Positions 48,247 through 58,937 of a stretch of 64,000 nucleotides of DNA are shown here, piece by piece. This DNA comes from Toxoplasma gondii ME49 (taxonomy: Eukaryota; Apicomplexa; Conoidasida; Eucoccidiorida; Sarcocystidae): the NCBI RefSeq assembly GCF_000006565.2, contig NC_031469.1:124001-188000 (forward strand), written 5' to 3'. The position numbers and the translations under genes are program-made. Numbering within the stretch: position 1 is the first letter of the stretch; the number at the start of each line of letters is the position of its first letter. Below the pieces are notes generated by a model. It did no database searches. It had not been told where the DNA came from and saw nothing but the letters and a program-made list of their open reading frames with translations.

Positions 48247-50246
48247 TTGCACATTTGAAGGGCTTTCATGTTTTCGTGCCAGCTTTCTGACTTCTCTGCC
48301 AGATTTCGCCTTGCGAATTCCTCTTAGAACGCACGTCAGTCACGTTGGAAACAAGCTGCTACTAGCGACATGGTCTTCTAAAACGACCAAACATTTTCGA
48401 CTGTCTTCATGGACTGTGGCAACCTCTTGAAGGCTTTTTTCTGAAAGTAAACGGCGAGTGGGCAGCTCTTCTATCTCGCTAAAAACTGTTGAAACACACC
48501 AGGAACACGCATTCTCGCGAGAATGTACTGCAGGATTGCGAGAATTCTAACGTTCGGGATTCGAGACGTGAACTATTGAGACATGGTCGCTAAACCCTTC
48601 CGCAGTCTAGTCAGACTGTTCTAGGATGAACTCCCGCGGTGGCTCAACAACAAGCGTTGCGCTGCAAATATCTACTAGAAACCGTAAACCTTAGACCGTA
48701 GACAGCTACAAACTCGAGGAAGGCGGGTCGGCGACGATCTACCCGCAGACTTGAGTGGCTTTTTTTTTCGCGTCTTTTCGTTCGGCGTCTTGATCGAGCA
48801 AGGACGCCAAGGCGGGTAGGGCTGGTCAAAGCCTTGGAAATTTCGTGCATTTTGACTCTGGTTGTGTGGCATGTTAGTTCGGGTTCGCAGTTCCGGTCGC
48901 TGTTGTCTGAGTCGAATTCGGGCATTCGCCGGAAGCAGCAAAATCCCGCAGAATCGGGATCCCTCGACAGACTCAACATTTCCAGTCCTCAAATGCAAGC
49001 AGCGCACCCATCGTTGACCGTCCACCTCCAAATCCGGCCATATCTTCCCCGCCACTTCTGTTGGAAAAAGACGCCCGAAACGCGCTTCGTACATCAGCCA
49101 CCAGACAGGGAAACGCAAGACATGCTCCTGGAGATTTCTTTTTCTTCCAAGAGATTAGCCAGCATCAGAAGGCAGGGTTTCTGGCATTTTTTATCCGACA
49201 CGCACCCGCGTTGACAAAACGCAGTCGAAAAGCCGTCTTTTGTGCGACTGAGAGGTCGCCGCCTACGGACGTCGTCCCGGCGGGTCTCCAGGGTGCCTCA
49301 AGACTGGTGCCGCGGCTTCCTGCTATTCATTTTGACTTTTTGCGGGCCCCTTCTGAGTCGCCAAGACACTCTCGTCGACTTCTGGGTTGCAGGACATTTG
49401 TCGCGTCACAGCCTCCAAAGTTCAAGAGTTTTTCAGCGAAACTCGCGTACCTTCGACCTGGGCGTGCTGCCAGCCCTGCTGTCTGGGTTCTCCGTGCCAC
49501 ACAGAGGCGCCCCAGCTTCGCGAGCGACGAGACCTTCCTGGGACTGTAGAACTTCGCTGCTGCTGAAAAAAAGTGGATTTCTTGAAAAGGGGAAACACCC
49601 CGTCGAGTCTTCAGTTGCGGACGCAAGTTACGCTTTTTTTGCTTGTTTTGCTCGGAAAAAGTCAACTTTCTCCCGCGTTTCGCGAGAGCCGTGTCTTGTC
49701 GCGTGGGGTATCAGTTTTCCGTGCCTCGAGAGCGTGTCTTGAGAATATGTCGTGCAGCCACTCAGCTGCCAATTGCATCTTGGGTTTCCCTGTCCCAAAG
49801 AGCCTCCACTTCTTTCTAGAGGCCCGACTTTGAGTTTCCAACATCGTTTCCAGTCCTGTTTTCCGCGTTCCCGAGCCTAGGAACGTCGAAACCCGACTCT
49901 CTCTGCGGGACCGGTCGTTGAGCTGAACTGCGCGCCAGATCGCTCGCGGGTCATCCTCGCGTTCCTCGCCAATCTGCACAAAGGACTGAGGTTCGCGACT
50001 GACAAACTCAATTGTTTGGCTTTCCAAACATTTCCTACGTTTGCTTCAAGACACCCTGCGACTCGAACACGACTCTGGACTCAAAGCTCTCATGAGCTGT
50101 ACGCAGCCTCTCGGCGCTCTCAGCCTCGAAGGCGCACCGGTGATCTCTGTTGATCGCGCGAGTTTTCGAGTTTCGCGCAACTCTCTCTATGTGCCTGAAA
50201 CCCTTCATCCCGCAGGAGGTTTCGGCTTTTCTACTCTTTTCTCTCT
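48247..50246. other. Upstream region of the 1147-residue protein gene
   Basis: Contains overlapping plus-strand frames at 49061-49549 and 49242-49742 and a frame starting at 50041. None connects to the downstream exon in phase in a convincing way. The region may be promoter and 5' UTR, or may hold additional 5' exons, in which case the downstream protein starts earlier. Confidence 0.35.
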
Positions 50247-53200
50247 ATGGAGGACTCCTCAGAGCCTTTCTCCCCAGCCGGGTTGTCAGGCGGGGCGAGC
50301 ATTCCTGCTGACCGAAATGGATTGCCGCAAACCCCATCGCTGAGCAACATACCCGGGTTGCCGCAAACGCCGCCTGCTCCGACTAGCAGAGGATCTGTGA
50401 CGCAGATGGAGGCAAATGGAATTTCTGAACGCGGCATTTCGCGAGTGACTGGCGCACTTGAGTCGACGACGAACGACTCTGACACGGTGCTCTCGGCCAT
50501 GGCTGCGCTATTTGAATCGCTAAACGAAGTCCACCTCGAAGGAGAAGCAGAGACCTGGAAACCCTCCATCAAAGCTGGCGACGGATTCAAAGCTTGCAAA
50601 CAGTTCCTCTGTGCACTGGTAAGAGACGGAGAAACGAGCTCGACTCGCACCGACCCACTACACGAACTGACCTGGACGCTTGCTTCCACCCAAAGTCGCG
50701 CCAACGCCAGTTTAGTGAGAACGGAAAAGCGGGTCTAAGATCGTCTGAGCCTCTTAAGTTTCCACGTGTGAACCTTTGTTTTGTGTGCGGTGAGAAATTC
50801 GTAATTTGGCAACCATAGTCCAGTAAAAGACTGAAGGCTGGTCTTAGAGCGTCTGTGCCTCCTGGATTTCCACGAGTGAATTTGTGTTTTGTGTGCTTCG
50901 CCAGTCGGCTGCTGCGGACGCATTGCAAATCCGACCACAGAGCCGCGAGTACCGACATCAGTTCACAAAGAATTACCGCGCTTTGTTTCCCGACCAAAGA
51001 CGTCATTACAGAGTTGACGTCCTGGAGGCATCGCAGGAAGGGTAAGATGACAGATCAACTTTCAACTCAGTTTCTTACCGGTGAAATCCCCATGCAGCCG
51101 CCTTAATGCGACATACGTTCGCGTGTCCGGACTCAGTAATTCCAAAAGTTTCACCTCCACGAGTTTTAAAGCCACATTTCCGATCCATGACCAATGGTCC
51201 CGACACAAACGCGTCCCCGAGACTTCTTTTATGAACGAGAACGCCAGCCATTTCGATTTCACCGTTTTACCAGCAATTCCTACGGGGTGCACACGGTTGT
51301 TTTGGTTTTGCGAGTTGCACTCGAATCCCCGTCCTCGCGACACCAGTCACTTCAGAAATGGATTTTTCTTGGCCAACTCTCCCCGTTTTTCTGCTTGCGC
51401 GTTTCAGGTACACTTTGATTTACGTGAACGGCGAACGGTTCGACTTCCATTCTTCTGTCATTGAGAGCGGCGTCAACTTCAAGGTTGCTTGGATCAACAC
51501 CATTGAAAAGGTAACTGCCTCATTTCGACTTCATACGATTTTCCCCCCGTTCCTTTGTTACACAGCGAGCCCCAGAACCTTACTCCCTTGCCCGCCGCAA
51601 GCCGACAGTCTGGGTCGGTCGGAACCGCCTCGTTTGCTTTTCTTGTGACAACGCGACAGCCGCCTCGTTTGTCTGGTCACCCGCTGGTGGCACCCACCTG
51701 TCTTTCGCCGTCGCGCCCTGTGCCTGAGACCGAACTTTCACCGCATCCGCGCCTCCGCACACGGAAGTTTCACGCTTTTTCACTGTGGTTCTGAATGCAG
51801 CTGCACCAGTTACAGCGCCAGGACTTGACGACTTACCAGTACTGGCGCTCAGAGTTGGTCCCCGTTCTGGTGGACCTGGACTGCAAATGGGCCGATTTTG
51901 AGCAGGAGTACATTCTCGAGCTCATCCAGATCGAGCGCAAGGCGCGCCGCTACGTGATGGATGTCATTTCTCTGGAAAATCAACTCGTTTACCTCGACAG
52001 TTCCGTAGCCACGCTCGTCGCGAACGGCGACGCCGCCATTCAGACAGCCCACCTCCACATTTGGCAGCAATGGCAGTCCTGTCGACGCGAATACGTCAAG
52101 AAAATGTTCAGACTGAACTCAATTGCGAACTATCGCCGGAAGGGTCGGGGCGACCTCGATCTCACCGTCCTCGAGACAGCCGAAAACATCATCAAAACAA
52201 GTGGTAACTCGCCGTTCTTCCTTCGTGAAGTGTGTTGGCGTTCAAAATATCCCCGGTACTCGTGTTTTGTAGAGAAGACATATATCCACGGTCAATTTGA
52301 GTGCCATGCATCCCTCAAACAGATGCAGTCACTGGCAGTGTGCCGTGCGCAAGAATATTAAGAGACTGTGTTCATCTGAGTCTGCACCTGTCTTATTGAG
52401 ACATATTTATGTCACGTCGTCTCCAGCGCACTGGTCGGAGGAGACTTCCCAGAGTAAAGACGGTGTCGAGACAGCTTGGCGCTCGCGACAACTTGGAATT
52501 CCAGATGAAATTCACTTCCAAGTTTGGTGTTGTGTCCTCTGCGATTCCAGAGTCTCAACCTGGACACGTCTACGAATGTGTGTCGAGCATCGCGGGGTCC
52601 TGCATCGCCAGCTTCAACGATTTCCGCAAGTGAGTGTCTGTCAAAACTGGTGACAGATGTTGTCCCTCGCTCCTCAGTCTGTCGCGTTTCCTCACAGAGC
52701 GAACGTTCCGACGCCAATGCGTCTTGTTAAGAGCCACCGCCGTGACGCGGAGAAAACGCTTACTCCAGAGGTGCTTGTTCCCAGGACAACGGTTCCTTGA
52801 ACCTTGATCCCCTTACATCTAAATGGTCCTTTCTCTCTCTGACAGTCCGCGTGCGAACGTTCGCCGTTGTGGTCTTGTGGTGTTCCTGGAACATATATCC
52901 CGTGTAGAACATTTCACCAAAGTCGTGGTGTCCTAACACACTCGGTCGTCTGCATCTCATACCTTTCGCGCTCGCTGTTTGTCTTCTGATCTCAGGCACA
53001 TCACTGAGTTGTCGCAGACCCCCGAGAGAATCGACCCGCACTTGTGCAACAATGTGGCTTTGGTGAACCATCTCGTTCGCGTCGAAGAGACCTGGGAGCT
53101 TGCGCAAAAGTATTTGATGGACAGTCAGCGTCTGCGAAACGTGATTCACATTGTGGACTTTGTCGTCGCGGTCGTGAAGACCCAGAAGACGATTCTCGCC

Positions 53201-56046
53201 ATTCTAAATCCCAGTGCCTCTGCTGCTTCGACGAGCAGCCCTTCCGGCGCAGAAGGCTCAAAGACCGCGTGCAGAGAGTCCAGTCAGGGGACAACTGCGT
53301 CGCTCTTCTCCACTTCCAGCGGCGCCAACGTGGCTGCGTCTCCGACCTGCAACGACCCAGCAGCGGAGGAAAATCGTAGACCAAGCGCCTCCGCGGTCGG
53401 CTTCGCAGATTCGATCGAAACGGCGACGGCGACCTCTTCGGAGACCGTCAAGTCCGAAGCTGTTCAAGAGTCTCCAGGGAGAGGCACCCAGGCCTCGTGC
53501 TCAACCGTGCGAGCCGCAACCACGCTGTCTCACCATCGAACAAGCAGCTCCCATGGAGCAGACAAACGCGAGACTCTCGAGGAGAAACTCATCGCGTGTG
53601 ACGTCGAAGCTTTCCTTGCAGTAAGTCGAGGAGGTGGAGACACAATGTTGGGTTGACGAGAACTCGAAAGAGAGTGTTCCCTATCTCCTCGTTGAAGGCG
53701 AGTGGATAGATCGAACAGAATCGCAGTGTTCATATGCTCGTGGAGTCTGTAGCGAGGCCTTTCTGGCGCTCAATAATGATTTCGCGTCTTCGGCATTCCA
53801 AAGAGGAAGGTGGTTGTCCAACGGCGAGTACGCGCTAGAGTACTCTGTGGATTAGTATTGTATCACTCGTATGAAGAGCGAGAGAAGCCGACGGCTTGGA
53901 GAATATGTTAGAAGTTCAGAAACGTCGCTTAACCAGGGTGTTTGTCACTGCAAAGTCCCGAAAGCGAAGGGGAAAGGAAGCCATGTGTGAGCCGAAAGAC
54001 TACAAGCCTCTTTGCGAGCAGGTATGTGGTGTCTCTGGCCGTTTTTGCTCATGCGGTTTCTCCGGGGACAAGGTTTAGGGATTAGGGGCGTACTTAAGCG
54101 TTCCCAGACAGCCTCATCTGCAGTCTCGAATGGCCGAACGTAGATGGAAGTCATGAGACTTGAAGGCACACCTAACACCGCGACTGTGTGTCTCGTGTCT
54201 ATTTGCCTCCGATCCTTCGCAGCTCCCTCGCTTCGTCTGTTTGTACTACCTGTTGGATCCGATCCACAGGTCTCAGATTCTTCAGCAGTTTCTGCCTCAC
54301 TTCTTTGTGGAGTCAGCGTCGACGTCGGACCCTGTTTCCGACATCCCGGATGAGTGTTGGGGTCCGAAACCTGTCCAGGTTCCGGGGTGTGTCTCTTCTC
54401 TCTCCAAATGTTCCTCGTCTTTGGCAGCACTCCCGCCCCTCGACTGTGGGAGCAGTCTGCTCCACGGGCCAGGAAACGGCTCGTCTTCTTCTCAAAGCAG
54501 CCTTTCTTTCCGTCCTTCGCCTCGCTCCGACATGCGCTCGACGACGGTCCCCGACCCAGAAGAGGCTTCCGAGGCTCCTCAGGCTGGACTTCAGAGAACT
54601 GGAACTGGTTCTGCCCACGCCGAAGACTACCCGATGGATGCTCCAAACACAGACTTGCGTCCGGGGGTGGCGCTGGAGCCTCGCGAGGACTTTCGCTTCC
54701 TCAGCTCTTTCTCCGGAGACGCAACGACGACGCGGGAGCCCTCGCGCTTCAGCTCGCAGCTGGGAGAAGAAAACGCCTCTTCTGCGTTTGCTACCGCCTC
54801 GTCTGCCTTCCCTTCGGCCCCGCCTTCGTCGACCGCGACACAGTGGTCTCCAGTGCCAGTCAAAGCCGGCGCCGCTGGCGCCTCTCCAGAGACCCCGGGG
54901 CAGGTCCCGACTGCAAACGCTGTGCATGCCCCTAGCCTGGAGACCGACTCTGACGCGTCGACCATGTGCGGCTCGGTGCTGCAAGACAGTGTGAACAGCG
55001 TTGCTGCATTCCACCAGACGGGTCGCGAGACGCGAGTTGGCCACCCGTCCAGAGAGAGTGACCGCGTGGAGTTGTCTGCCGCGCAGCGCCTGAGAAGTCG
55101 CGACGCAGCCTCACCAGCGCCTCTCTGCGCCGGTTACGAACACGCTGCAGAGTTGACGGCCTCCGGCGCTGGACCGCTTCAGAGAAAAATCCAAAGAGTT
55201 TTTTTCAGCAATTCCCAAACCGAGAGAGTCGCCCACGGCTCTGGCGCGGGGTCTACGTCGATGGTGCAGACCCGAGTTGAGGCCGGAAGCTCGTGGACTC
55301 AGCAACACAGTCAAACGAGCCGATACATCCTGTCGAGAGTTCCCCCGGGACTCCGCAAAATGGTTAGAGCGTGGCTGGTCTTACAATCCTGGCTGCGAAC
55401 AGAGGGCCTCGAAGAATGCACGGAAGCCTGGCTCTGCGTCATCGCCAGACTCGCAGACAGCGACGACTTCAAACTCCTTCTGCAGAAGTGGGCGGGTACC
55501 AAAGTAAGTTCGCAAAAAAAGGAAAAGCTGTAGGGATCTCGGACCTGAAATCACTTTCAGAAACTGCGGTATCACCGTATTAGGAAGGGTAGAGAACAAT
55601 ATGTCTGCATCTCAGGCTTTTCCAGCATCCACGTGGAAAAAGCACGTTGGTATCAATGCTGGCAACTGCCATGAACGCCACATTTCTATTTGTGTCCCTC
55701 CAGCGTCCCTAGGTTTACTCTCTCCAGTCAGTGTATCTTTGCTTTCCCGGCAAGGGGTCGCGAGACGCTTTGTACTAGAGCGGCTTTCTCGGTCGTTTTC
55801 CTTGCGAGCCGGCCCCCCCCCCTCCGCCCCCAGGAGGCGACCGCGTCGCTTGACGTAGCTTTCCGTATTTTCTGTATTTGTCTGCAGCTCGTGGGTTTCC
55901 GCCACTTGTTGGAGGCACTTTTTCAGGCAGTTGAAGAGATTTCCATGGCGCTTCAGCGCTCCTCGCCCCAGGACTGGAACGAGTTTCTGCAGGCGATTAT
56001 TCGGGGTATCGAGCGCGACTCGCCGCACCGCAGAGCTGTGTGCTGA
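50247..56046 (+). CDS. Conserved-looking protein of unknown function, about 1147 residues
   Basis: Nine exons: 50247-50618, 50905-51041, 51098-51286, 51408-51510, 51801-52203, 52455-52629, 52996-53620, 54223-55503, 55888-56046; 3444 nt, and every join keeps phase. Segments with the regular look of conserved folded protein are LFPDQRRHYRVDVLEASQEG, a beta-rich part ending ASHFDFTVLPAIPTGYTLIY, a long helical part (WADFEQEYILELIQIERKAR, then ENQLVYLDSSVATLV), SAIPESQPGHVYECVSSIAG, RIDPHLCNNVALVNHLVRVE and LPRFVCLYYLLDPIHRSQIL. Ser/Ala/Pro-rich disordered stretches separate them in exons 7 and 8. There is no signal peptide, transmembrane helix or catalytic motif I know; it may be a scaffold. An in-frame TGA lies about 45 nt above the ATG, but an upstream exon remains possible. 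The exon 6 acceptor (CCCAGAG) is slightly unusual. Confidence 0.75.
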
Positions 56047-56569
56047 TAGCGAGCAAGACAGAACCACTCGAGGACGTTCCGCGAAGCAATGGTTTTGCGG
56101 GCCTCGAAAGAACTTTGCCCGACAGACAACACTCGTCTCCCGGCTGCGGTGACACCCGCCAGGGACGATCCTTGTCGACACGCCTTCTGTACAGAGAAAC
56201 TCGAAAATCCTTTTTCCGGCAAGGGCCGAGCGATATGCATTTTCAGGTATCCATCTGTATAGCGTTTTGTCACTTTCTGACGCTGTAGTTCTTGGCGTAA
56301 CCGGCCTCGCTTTTCTCGAGGTGCCTCCCGTTGTCAGTGTCGCGTTCCTCTGCAGTTCTAGTGTTGTGGACCTAAACTTTTCTCGCAGCGCCGCCCCTCA
56401 CTCCGCAGGTTTCGGAGGCGCAGCGCTTGTTCCGACCACCGACCTCCTTTTCCCGGGAAGTTGTTTCGTTTTTTCGTTGCTATTCCTTGTTTCGTCTGCC
56501 TCTTGTTCCTAACGAAAATGTGCGAAAACTGTCAGCCTCAACCTACTGCCTTGCTCAACGCATACCCAT
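56047..56569. other. 3' flank of the 1147-residue protein gene
   Basis: Probably 3' UTR and spacer. A short hydrophobic plus frame at 56267-56512 lacks an ATG start (it opens at TTG) and any splice partner I could fit. Confidence 0.4.
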
Positions 56570-57537
56570 ATGAGAACGGATCCTGAGACCCGCAGAAACG
56601 CAAGGCGTTTGCGGGATTTTTGCGCGACAACTACTTTGCTGTTGACACGGACACTTTCTAAACACTCACGCCAGTGCATCTGTTTCGACTCTCCATATTA
56701 TATTTCTCTATCGGACAAAGTGCACGCGCCAGGGGTATTTGCCACAGCCGTTTGCTCGCAGATCAGGGTGATAAGTTGCTAGAAGCCAGTGCAGAAACGA
56801 AGACACGTTAACAGACGTTTTTCGCGGACAGGATGGAGTATTCGTGTGACTTCACGCGTTGGCCTCTGCACCAGACGCAAAAATGAATTTGGTTCAGTGC
56901 TGGGCAAGCCGAACAATGCCACTGAACACTGAACTGTCGATGCTCCTCGCCAAACAGCTTTCCATTTCGTAGCCCTCCTTGTAACTGAAGTCACCGGGGA
57001 CCCGGCAATGTGATCAATGACAAAGGCGAATTTGTTTAGGTTCTTGAAAAAAGAATCGCTGCCCCACCGGTGTCACTATAGGACAAGTGCTATTTCTGAC
57101 GCGTCGAAATCCAGCTTCTCTGTGAGATTCCGGTTCCTTCGAAGGCTTCTCTCGGACACGAAACAGTTTCTCAAGACGTTTCTAATTTACGCGTCATTCT
57201 GACGGGACAGTTCGAAATACGTCTTGAACAGCTCTTCTTTTACGAAAGAAGCCGGTCAGAAAAACCAAAAAAAGGGCGAAACATCCTCTACAAGCAAACT
57301 GCTGATGTCACTGTGCCTACCATCGCCCTGCAACAGAACCCGCCGCATGTCCTAGTGTTTTACATTCCTTCAAACAGATTCGAGATTACCAGGATTGCCT
57401 TTGTTGTATCAACACGCGCCGCACGGTTGGTTCTACTTCACAGCGATTACCATTTTTTTTCTTGGGAGGCCACACAGCTTGTTGACGACCTGTTTAGTTC
57501 TTTAATGCCTTTGTTCGTCGGATCCAAGTTCTGCTGA
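56570..57537 (+). CDS. Unrecognised small protein (two visible exons)
   Basis: The second segment is the stronger evidence: a frame open from 57100 to the TGA at 57537, entered at an acceptor CCAG (57111-57114), with protein-like content including VILTGQFEIRLEQLFFYER, PPHVLVFYIPSNRFEITR and SWEATQLVDDLFSSLMPLF. It has no usable ATG near its start, so it needs an upstream exon. The frame beginning at ATG 56570 (MRTDPETRRNARRLRDFC, ending VCSQIR before GTGATA near 56769) can be joined in phase 0, giving about 208 residues. I recognise no family. A further frame at 57663-57887 might be an alternative 3' exon. Confidence 0.33.
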
Positions 57538-58937
57538 GCTTTTCGTGGCCACCGTGGTGAGTGTGAATTTGAGGAACCACATAATCAAATCATCCTCAGT
57601 TGAGTTGAAAAAATCTCACTGCCACACGCATTGTACGAAGCAAGGAGTCCAAAAGAGTTGAATTGAGGGCTCCACACCGAGCCTCTGTCATACAGACAGC
57701 GAAGACCAACAGACAGCGGCTGCGTTATTATGAAAGCTACACTGTATCACTAGAGATAAACTCCGGATATGGATTCATCTTCAGTTGCGGTAACAAGTGT
57801 GTTCCAGTAGCAGTCAAACCTCCTTTTTCCTCACGCGCTCAGCGCCTACACTACCAGACACCAGCTGACCGTCACCACATATTGTAAATACAGATTTCTA
57901 GGTAACTTGCGTGTAGGTTTTTTTTCTTAGACTCGCCTCCACTTAGCAGCGCGGTGGTTGGGGGTGGGAGGGGGGGCTCTGGTCACGGCGTTAAAACGAT
58001 TCTCGCTTGCCTCTGATTTAATTACTCTCGGGACCTTCTATTTTTTTGTCCATTGTGCCTTTCACAAGGACGCTTGTCCCCTGTTGACTCACAGGACTGC
58101 ACAGAAGCCGCAGTGTGACTGCACAGAAGCCGCAGTGTGACTGCACAGAAGCCACAGTGTCACCAGTTCCGAGACAACTATGGTTTTTGCCGGGACCCCT
58201 GCTGCGCTGTTTGTCGCGACGTCGTTGTGCGCTGCATGCAGGCCCCGAATTAGTCGATGATGGGCGGTTGTCGTACGCGTTCTTCGCAGAGACACAGACT
58301 TCCTCAAAGGACGCGAAAAAAATGGCTTTGAGCGTCCACCGAGGCTTTTCGCTGCCTCCTTTGCGCCTCTAGGAGGCACTCCAGCCTTGATCAAAAGGAC
58401 TCGACTCTTCCGTAGCTGCCGACATGGTCGGCTGTTACGCGCATGCGCCCGGTTTAATCCGTCTGACAGTGGAGTCTCTCCTTTTCCACTCTGATTTAAA
58501 CACCCCACAGGACTGAACTGCGGAAGCACTCGTTCGAGGCGGCGGCAGCCGTCTGTCTTTGCTTTGGTCGTTTTTTTTTCTCCTCTCCTGCGCTGGCGAG
58601 TTTCCACGGCCTCCCGTGCGACCCGCGCGACTCGCGCGATTCCCCAGAACACACTGCCTCTCTGCCTTCAACTGACATCGAGGTCAACGACTGCGGGAGC
58701 TAAGGACGCCCAAGTTTGCCGAGAAAGGATGGAAGTGATGAGGCGACTTGCGGTCGCGAATGGGGAGGTTTTCGTCAAGCCGAGATCCCATCTTCAGGTC
58801 TCACCGCTGGTGCCCGGTCCCCAGGGCAGGGCACTGTAAGTCGCGCATCTCTCGTTTCGACGAGGAAAAAAAGTTCGAGTCGCAAAGACTTTCCTCGCCA
58901 TTTCAAAGGCTTCACCCTCCCCCCAAAAGCTCTGGAA
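57538..58937. other. Spacer upstream of DAHP synthase
   Basis: Contains the open frame 57663-57887 (74 codons from a non-ATG start, including RLRYYESYTVSLEINS), a G-rich run near 57958-57975, the 22-bp repeat listed separately, and likely promoter and 5' UTR of DAHP synthase. An ATG at 58730 begins a short frame that ends at 58839 just after a GTAAGT donor-like site; it could be a first coding exon. Confidence 0.35.
58096..58161. repeat. 22-bp tandem repeat, three copies
   Basis: The unit ACTGCACAGAAGCCGCAGTGTG is repeated three times head to tail, the last copy carrying one change (GCCACAG). Each unit contains a short imperfect inverted element (CTGCAC and GCAGTG). Confidence 0.9.

Noticed and set aside
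50231..50704. 157-codon minus-strand frame
   Set aside because: It is antisense to exon 1 of the 1147-residue protein, whose donor and downstream phases are consistent.
54313..55044. 243-codon Arg-rich minus-strand frame
   Set aside because: It is the shadow of exon 8 of the 1147-residue protein, in GC-rich coding DNA.
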